Of a DNA stretch of 5,627 nucleotides, positions 1 to 5,438 are shown one piece after another. Source of the stretch: Candidatus Coatesbacteria bacterium RBG_13_66_14 (GTDB taxonomy: Bacteria; RBG-13-66-14); the NCBI GenBank assembly GCA_001774505.1, contig MFAF01000111.1:11515-17141 (forward strand), written 5' to 3'. The notes beneath the pieces are model-generated. The model was not told the DNA's origin. It did no database searches and worked only from the letters and a program-made list of their open reading frames with translations. Positions within the stretch are counted from its first letter, which is position 1; every line of letters begins with the position of its first letter. Both the position numbers and the translations under genes were made by a program.

Positions 1-1777
1 CCATGCCCACCGGGCAGGTGTGGTGGCAGGGGGCCGAGACGATCCTTTTGCACACCGACCCGGGGCACTTCTTGTACTTGATGTGGGACTCGTAGTCCTC
101 GCGGTAGTAGTGCAGGGTGGTCAAGAGCGGGTTGGGCGCCGTCTGGCCCAGGCCGCACAGCGAATTTTCCTTCACGAAGGTGCCCAGGTCCTCCAACAGC
201 TCCAGGTCTCCCTGGACGCCCTCGCCCCGGGAGATCCTCTCCAGAATCTCCAGCATGTGGGGGAGGCCCTCGCGGCAGGGGGTGCACTTGCCGCAGGACT
301 CCTCCTTGGTGAAGGCGAGAAAGTATTTCGCCATGTCCACCATGCAGGTGTGCTCGTCCATGACGATCATGCTGCCGGAGCCCATCATGGAGCCGGCCTC
401 GGAGAGCTTGTCGAAGTCCACGGGGATGTTGAGGAGCTTGGCGGGCAGGCAGCCGCCCGACGGCCCCCCGGTCTGGACCCCCTTGAACTCGCGCCAGCGG
501 GTGATGCCGCCGCCCATGCGGAACACGAGGTCCCAGAGCGGCGTGCCCATCGGCACCTCGACCAGGCCGGTGTTCTTGATGTTGCCCACGAGGGAGAAGA
601 CCTTGGTCCCCTTGCTCCCCGCCGAGCCGATGGAGCTGAACCAGTCGGCGCCGCGGCTGACGATGACCGGGACGTTGGCCCAGGTCTCCACGTTGTTGAT
701 GATGGTGGGCTTGCCCCAGAGGCCGGAAACGGCGGGGTAGGGCGGCCGCGGGCGCGGCATGCCGCGCTGGCCCTCGATGTAGAAGATGAGGGCCGTCTCC
801 TCGCCGCAGACGAAGGCGCCGGCGCCCTGGACCACGTGGATGTCTAAGTCGAGGCCGGTGCCCAGGATGTCGGAGCCCAGAATTCCGTACTCGCGCAGGG
901 TGGCGACGGACTCGAGGAGGAAGCGGCGGACTCTGGGGTAATCGCTTCCCACGTAGATGTAGGCGTCGGAGACGTTACCAATGGCGTAGGCGCCGATGAT
1001 CATGCCCTCGAGGACCGAGTACGGGTCGCCCTCGAGGACGGAGCGGTCCATGTAGGCGCCGGGGTCGCCCTCGCTGGCGTTGCAGACGATGTGCTTCGTG
1101 TCGCCGGGCGCCTCGTGGGCGATTTTCCACTTGCGCCCGGTGGGGAAGCCGCCGCCGCCCCGACCGCGCAGCCCGGAGGCCGCGACCGCCTCGATGACCG
1201 CCTCGGGCTTCATGGTGGTCAGGGCCTTGAAGAGGGGATAGAGCCCGCCGCGGGCCACGTACTCCTGAAGGCTCACCGGCTTGATGTAGCCGCAGTTGCG
1301 GGTCGCGATGCGGAGCTGCCCCTTGAAGAAGCCCACGTCCTCCATCAGAGGCACGTTCTTGTACTCGCCGTTGCCCTTGGAGACGTCGTAGGCCAGGCGC
1401 TCGTCGTTGAGGACGATGTGCTCGCCCTCCAGGCGGAAGAGGGCCCAGTCGGCGATGACGCGCCCCTGTTTCACCGCCCGCAGGAGCTCGTCCACTTTAT
1501 CCTCGGTGATGTTGGCGTAGACGACGCGGGGTCGGCCGGGGACCCAGACGTCCACCAGCGGCTCCATCTGGCAGAAGCCGAAGCAGCCGGAGTCCTCGAC
1601 GACGACCTCCAGCCCCTCGCGCTTGGCGCCCTCGATGAGCCGCTCGGCGACGTCGAGCGCCCCGTTGGCGATGCCGCAGGTCGAAGAGCCGACGGAAATC
1701 CGTATCTTTCCGGGATGGAGGGATTCACGGCCCTTTTGCTTCAGGCTGTCGAGATCCTTGACGCTCGTAATCCTCAT
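1..1777 (-). CDS. NuoF/HydB-like NAD(P)H-binding flavoprotein subunit, 3' end outside window, likely C-terminal fusion
   Basis: This is the NADH-binding FMN/4Fe-4S subunit of a soluble NuoEF-type module. It should pass electrons between NAD(P)H and the Hdr proteins encoded upstream. The frame is open for 592 codons from ATG 1777 to the window edge. A thioredoxin-like N-terminus (about residues 25-105) has C34, C65 and C69. The FMN/NADH domain shows GRGGGGFPTG (205-214), EGDPGAYMDR (236-245) and GAGAFVCGEETAL (318-330). An SLBB-like stretch follows. The N3-type 4Fe-4S site is CGKCTPCREG (495-504) with C541. After a normal NuoF end, C571, C576, C584 and C588 appear in CPGSVCKRIV and APCHHTCPVGM. 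This is not the usual two-4Fe-4S ferredoxin tail of HydB; it resembles the entry into a GltD/NfnL-like (Fer4_20) domain. The start is supported by AAGGTG 6 nt upstream. The family is certain; the fusion is inferred from the last 20 or so residues. Confidence 0.93.
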   Translation of the reverse strand, partial: MRITSVKDLDSLKQKGRESLHPGKIRISVGSSTCGIANGALDVAERLIEGAKREGLEVVVEDSGCFGFCQMEPLVDVWVPGRPRVVYANITEDKVDELLRAVKQGRVIADWALFRLEGEHIVLNDERLAYDVSKGNGEYKNVPLMEDVGFFKGQLRIATRNCGYIKPVSLQEYVARGGLYPLFKALTTMKPEAVIEAVAASGLRGRGGGGFPTGRKWKIAHEAPGDTKHIVCNASEGDPGAYMDRSVLEGDPYSVLEGMIIGAYAIGNVSDAYIYVGSDYPRVRRFLLESVATLREYGILGSDILGTGLDLDIHVVQGAGAFVCGEETALIFYIEGQRGMPRPRPPYPAVSGLWGKPTIINNVETWANVPVIVSRGADWFSSIGSAGSKGTKVFSLVGNIKNTGLVEVPMGTPLWDLVFRMGGGITRWREFKGVQTGGPSGGCLPAKLLNIPVDFDKLSEAGSMMGSGSMIVMDEHTCMVDMAKYFLAFTKEESCGKCTPCREGLPHMLEILERISRGEGVQGDLELLEDLGTFVKENSLCGLGQTAPNPLLTTLHYYREDYESHIKYKKCPGSVCKRIVSAPCHHTCPVGM

Positions 1778-1783
1778 GTTCTT

Positions 1784-1789
1784 CACCTT
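1784..1789 (-). promoter_or_regulatory. Ribosome binding site of the NuoF-like gene
   Basis: AAGGTG on the minus strand sits 6 nt before ATG 1777. It fixes the start of a gene whose other end is not visible. The gene therefore has its own translation signal despite the long repeat-bearing spacer before it. Confidence 0.7.
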
Positions 1790-1814
1790 GATTGTTCCCG
1801 GTAAAGTTTTCCGG

Positions 1815-1834
1815 CAAGGGGCTTAAGCCCCTTG
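1815..1834. repeat. Perfect 20-bp palindrome
   Basis: The sequence CAAGGGGCTTAAGCCCCTTG is its own reverse complement. In the transcript it would form an 8-bp GC-rich stem with a UUAA loop, 38 nt before the NuoF-like start codon. No U tract follows on the minus strand, so it is not a standard terminator. It could be an mRNA-stability or processing hairpin, a protein-binding site, or a dispersed palindromic repeat. Arms of the same word recur at 2641-2650, 2786-2797 and 5398-5404. Confidence 0.8.
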
Positions 1835-1910
1835 TCTCCTCTAGGCAGGCGGGTCAGACGTTTACCCTTTCACTGCACGGGCAGGCGGTTTATTCGTACA
1901 CCCAGCTCAC

Positions 1911-2109
1911 CGGATCCCGACCCGCGGGTCAGGCGTATTCTTCTCAATTCTTCAAACTGCGGCCCGTCGCTCGACGGTTCCCGACCCGCTTTTCTCCCCT
2001 ATCGCACCGACGGCGACCTGTTGATCAGCAGCTCGATGGTTTCCGACCCAGTCTTCTCCCCTACCGCGCCGACACCACGCCCGGCGGTTCCCGACCCGAG
2101 GGTCAGACG
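1911..2109. repeat. 25-bp intergenic repeat unit, two near-complete copies plus fragments
   Basis: Copies at 1911-1935 and 2085-2109 differ at 3 of 25 positions by eye. Their core is TCCCGACCC followed by GGGTCAG. The first copy contains the perfect 12-bp palindrome GACCCGCGGGTC; the second is interrupted (GACCC-GA-GGGTC). The left half recurs exactly as CGGTTCCCGACCCG at 1975-1988, and the right half as GCGGGTCAGACG at 1849-1860. The 2085-2109 copy runs into the nuoE-like gene and supplies its stop codon (2103-2105). Confidence 0.75.
1970..2073. repeat. Pair of 42-bp direct repeats (1970-2011 and 2032-2073)
   Basis: The two ungapped 42-nt copies match at 35 positions by eye and share TTCTCCCCTA and CTCGA-GGTT-CCGACCC blocks. 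They are separated by 20 nt. Each carries the GACCC core of the 25-bp unit, so the region looks like a tandem expansion of one ancestral element that has since diverged. Several of the differences are C/T or A/G transitions. The copies contain no gene and no transposase. Confidence 0.75.
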
Positions 2110-2597
2110 CCTTCCCTGTCGGCCTTCCTCAAGGCCCCGATGACTTCGCGGACCTTGGACTTGGTGACGTGGCCGTAGAACTTGTCGCGCTTGGTGATGA
2201 CGGGCCCCAGGGCGCACGCGCCGAGGCAGTGCACCTCCTCCAGGGAGAAGGCGCCGTCCTCGGTGACCTCGCCGGGCCCGATTCCCAGCTCGCGCTTCAG
2301 GTCGTCGAGCACGAACATGGAGCCGCGGACCATGCAGGCCGTGCCGACGCAGCACCGGATGTGGTTGCGCCCCTTGGGCTCCAGCGAGATGGCCGAGTAG
2401 AACGTGGCCAGGCTGTAGATGACGCTTATGGGGACTCCGGTCTCGCGGGCGATGAACTCCACCGCCTCCCGGGGCAGGTAGTAGTAGAGGTCCTGGACCC
2501 CGAGCAGAAGGGCGATGAGGGTCAGCTCGCCCCGGTTGTAATTCTCCAGGAGGGGCCGGGCGAGCTCCAGGTCCACCTTGATTCTTTCCGTCTGCAC
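2103..2597 (-). CDS. NuoE/HydC-like [2Fe-2S] thioredoxin-fold subunit
   Basis: This small subunit partners the NuoF/HydB-like flavoprotein and carries one [2Fe-2S] cluster. Its 164 residues match the usual NuoE size. An N-terminal helical bundle (about 10-70) includes LPREAVEFIARETGVP and the family motif ATFYSAISLEPKG. The thioredoxin-like domain follows. The ligand pattern is complete: C83-X4-C88-X35-C124-X3-C128 in CVGTAC and CLGACALGP. The start is GTG 2597, chosen because AAAGGA lies 10 nt upstream and the next sequence reads as a normal NuoE N-terminus. It follows hdrA after a 269-nt spacer and precedes the NuoF-like gene after 325 nt. Its stop codon lies within an intergenic repeat copy. 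The family is sure. Which larger complex it serves (Hdr, hydrogenase or formate dehydrogenase) is inferred from the neighbours. Confidence 0.95.
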   Translation of the reverse strand: MQTERIKVDLELARPLLENYNRGELTLIALLLGVQDLYYYLPREAVEFIARETGVPISVIYSLATFYSAISLEPKGRNHIRCCVGTACMVRGSMFVLDDLKRELGIGPGEVTEDGAFSLEEVHCLGACALGPVITKRDKFYGHVTKSKVREVIGALRKADREGV

Positions 2598-2607
2598 TTT
2601 TTTAGTG

Positions 2608-2613
2608 TCCTTT
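2608..2613 (-). promoter_or_regulatory. Ribosome binding site supporting the GTG start of the nuoE-like gene
   Basis: AAAGGA on the minus strand lies 10 nt before GTG 2597, with an A-rich stretch between. No in-frame ATG lies nearby with a better signal, so this site decides the start. Confidence 0.65.
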
Positions 2614-2706
2614 CGCGGAGTGGCTCGTCTTCGCGGGAGGCAAGGGGCTTTCTCCCCGCAGGGCTCAGGCGATGCCCCTTCAAGCCCTTTCGCCGAGTGA
2701 CGCGCC
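2609..2706. repeat. Diverged 21-bp direct repeat (2609-2629 and 2686-2706)
   Basis: Both copies begin CCTTTCGC and share GAGTG; 17 of 21 positions match. They flank the AAGGGGC/GCCCCTT stem-loop, so a short repeated segment appears to surround a hairpin. Confidence 0.5.
2642..2680 (-). repeat. Inverted repeat AAGGGGC...GCCCCTT upstream of the nuoE-like gene
   Basis: Seven-base arms at 2642-2648 and 2674-2680 enclose 25 nt, in the leader 44 nt before GTG 2597. The arms use the same AAGGGGCTT word as the palindrome at 1815-1834. No U tract follows. It may be an RNA hairpin or a member of a dispersed palindromic repeat family. Confidence 0.5.
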
Positions 2707-2840
2707 GCCGGAGGGCGCCTTTAATGCCGCTGACTCGACTACAAAACCCTTCACCCGGGGGCGCGCCTCTGAGGCGAGCGGCCCATTCAAGCCCCTTAAC
2801 GCCCGTGGGCCACGAACACGAACGACCCGACGCCGCTCTC

Positions 2841-2861
2841 AAAGCCCCCGGGCGCGGGGGC
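2841..2861 (-). terminator. GC-rich hairpin just after hdrA, possible weak terminator
   Basis: On the minus strand GCCCCC pairs with GGGGGC around a 6-nt loop (GCGCCC), followed by UUU then GAG. It starts 5 nt after the hdrA stop codon. The stem is strong but the U tract is short, so it could attenuate rather than end transcription, or protect the hdrCBA mRNA 3' end. It would separate hdrCBA from the nuoE-nuoF genes. Confidence 0.45.
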
Positions 2862-2866
2862 GCGTT

Positions 2867-3745
2867 CTATCTCCGGGCCGCCACGGGGGCCTTCGCCTCG
2901 GCCGGGTCCTTTTTGTTTATCAGCCGGCCGCCGATCTCCACGACCTTGAGGTCGGGGTAGATGACCGCCGGGCAAGCCGCCACGCAGTCGCCGCAGGAGT
3001 TGCACAGCGCGGTGTCCACGTGACGGGCCTTCCTTTTTACCGTCACCTTGAAATTACCGACGTAGCCGTCCACCTTGGTGACCTCGGACCAGGTCAGAAG
3101 CTCGATGTTGGGGTGGACGCCCACGTCCACCATCTTGGGCGTCAGGATGCAGGCGGCGCAGTCCAGGGTGGGGAAGGTCTTGTCGAAGAAGGCCATGTGG
3201 CCGCCGACCGAGGGCTCCTTCTCGACCAGGTAGACCTTCTGGCCGGCGATGGCGCACTTGAGGGCGGCCTCGATGCCGGCGATTCCGGCGCCGATGACGA
3301 GGACCGCCGGGTTCACGTCCACCTTCTCCGGGACGAGCTCCTCCTGGTTGGCGACGCGGAAGACCTCCGCGGCGATGAGGCGCTTGGCCTTTTCCGTCGC
3401 CCGGGCCTTGTCGGTGTGGACCCAGGAGACCTGCTCCCGGATGTTGGCCATGGCGAAGAGGTAGGGGTTGATCCCGGCCTCGGCCACCGCCCGGCGGAAG
3501 GTGCGCTCGTGCATCAGAGGCGAGCAGGAGGAGACCACCACGTGGGTCAGGTGGAGCTCCTCGATGTCCTTCTGGATGAGGGCCTGCCCCGGGTCGGAGC
3601 ACATGTACTGGTAGGTCCGGGCCACGCGCACGCCGGGCAGGGTGCCGGCGTACTCGGCCACCGCCTTGACGTCCACCGTCTGCGAGATGTTGGAGCCGCA
3701 GTGGCAGACGTACACGCCGATTCTCTTGCTGCCGTTTTCGCTCAT
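2867..3745 (-). CDS. hdrA: Short HdrA-like flavin/iron-sulfur subunit, truncated relative to full-length HdrA
   Basis: HdrA is the FAD/Fe-S hub of Hdr complexes and the bifurcation site in full-length members. This copy has 292 residues against about 650 usually. Visible parts: the N-terminal HdrA domain with VCHCGSN (13-19), C49 and C74 (SSCSP); the FAD dinucleotide motif GAGIAG (152-157); GGHMAFFDKTFPTLDCAACILTPKM (181-205, a HdrA hallmark); and the inserted ferredoxin motif C248-X2-C251-X2-C254-X3-C258-P. The protein ends 34 residues later in an Ala/Pro/Lys/Arg tail (DPAEAKAPVAARR). The second half of the flavin domain and the C-terminal ferredoxin are missing. The upstream portion is intact and downstream frames show no remnant, so this may be a natural short form. 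It starts 12 nt after hdrB, with AAAGGG overlapping the hdrB stop. Its FAD-binding competence is uncertain. Confidence 0.9.
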   Translation of the reverse strand: MSENGSKRIGVYVCHCGSNISQTVDVKAVAEYAGTLPGVRVARTYQYMCSDPGQALIQKDIEELHLTHVVVSSCSPLMHERTFRRAVAEAGINPYLFAMANIREQVSWVHTDKARATEKAKRLIAAEVFRVANQEELVPEKVDVNPAVLVIGAGIAGIEAALKCAIAGQKVYLVEKEPSVGGHMAFFDKTFPTLDCAACILTPKMVDVGVHPNIELLTWSEVTKVDGYVGNFKVTVKRKARHVDTALCNSCGDCVAACPAVIYPDLKVVEIGGRLINKKDPAEAKAPVAARR

Positions 3746-3757
3746 CGTGGGGACCCT

Positions 3758-4636
3758 TTACGGAAGGACGGCCTCGGCATGGGTGAGGCTGTCTTTTAAC
3801 ATGAGTTCCTTGTGGGTGAGCCCGAGCGCCCGGCCCAGGAGCTGGGTGAAGTACAGCACCGGGATGTTCACGTCCTCGCCGAGGTGGCGGCTGACCTTCT
3901 TCTGGTAGGACTCCAGGGTCACGTGGCACAGGGAGCAGGCGGTGACGATGCAGTCCGCCCCGGCGTCCTTGGCGCTCTTCAGGAGCTTGCCGACCAGGGT
4001 GCGGCCGACCTTGGGCTGGGTGGTCATCAGGATGCCCCCGCAGCACTTGGACTTCAGGGGGAAGTTCACCGGCTCGGCGCCCGACCAGGCCACCAGGTCG
4101 TCCAGGGTGTGGGGCCACTCCTCGTCGTCGAACTCGCCGTAGGGGCGGCCGATCTGGCACCCGTAGTACGGGGCGACCTTGAGGCCGGCGAGCGGCACGG
4201 TGACCGCCGCCCGGATCCGCTGTTCGGCCACGTCGTTGACCAGGACGTCCAGGACGTGGCGGACGCTGACGTTGCCCGTGTAGGTAAGGCCGTCGGTGGC
4301 CAGGGCCTCGTCAATGTCTTTGTGGAGCTTGGGGTTCGTCTTGATATACTTCTTGGCCTTGGCCAGGATGACGTAGCAGCCGCTGCAACTGGTGACGATG
4401 TCGGGCCGGCCGGTCTTCTCGGCCAGGGCCAGGTTGCGGGCCGAGAGCACGAAGGCCTTCCGGGCGTCAATGGCGATGTAGTTGGAGGCGCCGCAGCAGT
4501 TCCAGTCCTCGAGCTCCACCAGCTCGATTCCCAGCTTCCCGGCCACGCCCCTGACCGAGGCGTCGTACGCCCGGCTGGTCTTGGTCTGCGAGCAGCCGGG
4601 GTAGTACGTGTACTTTTTACCGTTCGAGGCGGCCAT
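3758..4636 (-). CDS. hdrB: HdrB, disulfide-reducing subunit with two CCG motifs
   Basis: HdrB holds the catalytic non-cubane [4Fe-4S] clusters that reduce CoM-S-S-CoB in methanogens. In bacteria it acts on another, often unknown, disulfide; DsrC is one proposed partner. The 292 residues match full-length HdrB. The first CCG motif is C15-X31-C47C48-X35-C84-X2-C87 (YPGC, NCCGA, SCSGC). The second is C160-X37-C198C199-X34-C234-X2-C237 (YGCQIGRP, KCCGG, ACSLC). All ten cysteines are present, so both cluster sites look intact. The C-terminal PVLYFTQLLGRALGL (259-273) is typical of the family. No signal peptide or membrane span is seen, so it is cytosolic. It begins 3 nt after the hdrC stop with GGAAAGG inside the hdrC end, implying translational coupling. 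The substrate cannot be read from the sequence. Confidence 0.97.
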   Translation of the reverse strand: MAASNGKKYTYYPGCSQTKTSRAYDASVRGVAGKLGIELVELEDWNCCGASNYIAIDARKAFVLSARNLALAEKTGRPDIVTSCSGCYVILAKAKKYIKTNPKLHKDIDEALATDGLTYTGNVSVRHVLDVLVNDVAEQRIRAAVTVPLAGLKVAPYYGCQIGRPYGEFDDEEWPHTLDDLVAWSGAEPVNFPLKSKCCGGILMTTQPKVGRTLVGKLLKSAKDAGADCIVTACSLCHVTLESYQKKVSRHLGEDVNIPVLYFTQLLGRALGLTHKELMLKDSLTHAEAVLP

Positions 4637-4639
4637 CGG

Positions 4640-5215
4640 CTATTTCCTTTCCTCCATAACGGCCATCATCTTCTGAAGGCCTTTTATGCCCTTGATTTTG
4701 TGCGCGCCCAGGTCCAGGCGGCCCTTGGTCAGCATCTTCGTGGCGAAACCGAGCTGACCCAGGGCCTTGAAGATGCCCGTGCGGAAGTAGAACTTCAGCA
4801 TGAGCAAAAATTCCGCGGACAGGCCGTACTTGTCTATGATGGAGTTGAAGGCCGTGGCCAGCTCGTGCCCCTTCTTGACCCGGGGGATGATCCCCTCGTC
4901 CTCGCCGAGCCGTTTGAGCTGGTACATGATGTCGGTCCAGGGGATGCCGGCGGGGCAGCGCACCGTGCAGGCGTAGCACGAGGCGCACAGCCACACGGAG
5001 TTGCTCACCAGCACCTCGTGGATGATGTTGGCGCGCAGGGCGGCGACGATCTGCCGCGGGGTGAAGTCCATGGCGTAGCCGGTCGGGCAGGAGGCCGAAC
5101 AGGTGCCGCACTGGATGCACATGTTGACCTTTTCCCCGTTGGGGATGAGCATCACCTCTTCGAGGAATTTTTTTGTCAGCTCCCGGCCCTCTACCTTGCC
5201 GTCTATGACCCGCAT
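4640..5215 (-). CDS. hdrC: HdrC, two-[4Fe-4S] electron-transfer subunit
   Basis: HdrC passes electrons from HdrA to HdrB through two cubane clusters. The 191-residue protein is the usual soluble HdrC size. Cluster ligands are C33-X2-C36-X2-C39-X3-C43-P (MCIQCGTCSASCP) and C77-X2-C80-X2-C83-X3-C87-P (LCASCYACTVRCP). This is the two-ferredoxin arrangement with an intervening helix (FTPRQIVAALRA) found in HdrC. No transmembrane helices are seen, so it is not the membrane-anchored HdrE/DsrM type. The C-terminal half (about 110-191) is helical and basic, as in homologues. The start ATG 5215 is preceded by GGAGGA 6 nt upstream. It is first in the hdrC-hdrB-hdrA unit and is followed after 3 nt by hdrB. 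The upstream region holds two promoters and a structured RNA segment. Confidence 0.97.
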   Translation of the reverse strand: MRVIDGKVEGRELTKKFLEEVMLIPNGEKVNMCIQCGTCSASCPTGYAMDFTPRQIVAALRANIIHEVLVSNSVWLCASCYACTVRCPAGIPWTDIMYQLKRLGEDEGIIPRVKKGHELATAFNSIIDKYGLSAEFLLMLKFYFRTGIFKALGQLGFATKMLTKGRLDLGAHKIKGIKGLQKMMAVMEERK

Positions 5216-5221
5216 CGGTTT

Positions 5222-5227
5222 TCCTCC
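5222..5227 (-). promoter_or_regulatory. Strong ribosome binding site of hdrC
   Basis: GGAGGA on the minus strand lies 6 nt before ATG 5215. It is the best Shine-Dalgarno match in the window and is consistent with the first gene of the operon. Confidence 0.75.
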
Positions 5228-5343
5228 GTCACCTGGAATCAGCCGCGCCGGGGGGCCGATTTGTCAACCTGTTGAAGCTTATACACAAGTGCTTATATAG
5301 CGTACCGCGCATATTCCGTGAAATAATTCTCAATCCAGACGCG

Positions 5344-5403
5344 AAAAAAGGGGCGCAAGGAAACGCTCTTATATCCCTCCCTGGACCCTCCGCGCCAAGC
5401 CCC
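5344..5403 (-). terminator. Candidate intrinsic terminator/attenuator in the hdrC leader
   Basis: In minus-strand RNA, GGCGC (5396-5392) pairs with GCGCC (5356-5352). GG upstream of a CUU bulge can add two pairs with the next CC. Six U residues follow at once (5349-5344). The enclosed segment is about 35 nt and can form an inner AGGGA/UUCCU stem. It lies about 130 nt before the hdrC start and downstream of two promoters, so it would end a short leader RNA or attenuate hdrCBA. The long loop lowers confidence. Confidence 0.5.
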
Positions 5404-5410
5404 TGACCGG

Positions 5411-5438
5411 CTACCGCAGGCATGTGGCGGTAGTTTTT
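5411..5438 (+). terminator. Hairpin plus T5, terminator-like on the plus strand
   Basis: CTACCGC and GCGGTAG (7-bp stem, 9-nt loop) are followed by TTTTT at 5434-5438 when read on the plus strand. On the minus strand the same stem is the apical helix of the hdrC leader RNA. No plus-strand gene ends here, so either it blocks antisense transcription or the T5 tract is simply the A-rich internal loop of the leader RNA. Confidence 0.35.

Larger units (their letters stand above)
1778..2102. other. 325-nt non-coding spacer between nuoE-like and nuoF-like genes, rich in repeats
   Basis: No frame here gives a recognisable protein; the short ORFs on both strands only translate the repeats. The spacer holds a perfect 20-bp palindrome, a pair of 42-bp direct repeats and several copies of a 25-bp GACCC-containing unit, each listed separately. 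No convincing -35/-10 pair was found on the minus strand. NuoE and NuoF homologues are normally adjacent or nearly so, so a spacer of this size inside the pair is unusual and suggests insertion or expansion of intergenic repeats. Confidence 0.75.
2598..2866. other. 269-nt spacer between hdrA and the nuoE-like gene
   Basis: No protein is recognised in any frame. In particular, no CxxCxxC ferredoxin motif or flavin-domain remnant that could be the missing end of HdrA was seen. The spacer holds a GC hairpin just after hdrA, the 13-bp inverted repeat CGCCTCTGAGGCG at 2764-2776, an AAGGGGC/GCCCCTT stem-loop and a diverged 21-bp direct repeat. A promoter for nuoE-nuoF may lie here, but I see no strong -35/-10 pair. 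Confidence 0.7.

Noticed and set aside
20..847. Plus-strand open frame of 275 codons opposite the NuoF-like gene
   Set aside because: It is antisense to the FMN/NADH and 4Fe-4S motifs of NuoF and shows only compositional bias.
1911..2109. Possible CRISPR-like array
   Set aside because: The units are diverged, of unequal length and irregularly spaced, and no cas gene is present.
1792..2178. Plus-strand frames over the nuoE-nuoF spacer with repeated peptide patterns
   Set aside because: The peptide repeats only mirror the DNA repeats, there is no convincing ribosome binding site, and the frame runs antisense into the nuoE-like gene.
2522..2842. Minus-strand frame of 106 codons in the hdrA-nuoE spacer, considered as a frameshifted end of HdrA
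   Set aside because: It is Arg/Gly-rich, lacks any CxxCxxC or flavin-domain motif and overlaps the nuoE-like gene in another frame. It does not supply the missing HdrA part.
5262..5267. Perfect TTGACA on the minus strand close to hdrC
   Set aside because: No acceptable -10 box lies 16-19 nt downstream (the sequence there is GC-rich), and the start would fall almost at the ribosome binding site.
3812..5275. Long plus-strand open frame of 487 codons, antisense to hdrB and hdrC
   Set aside because: The translation is Gly/Val/Leu/His/Asp-rich with no family signature, while the minus-strand frames carry complete HdrB and HdrC motifs. It is the usual antisense shadow of GC-rich coding DNA.
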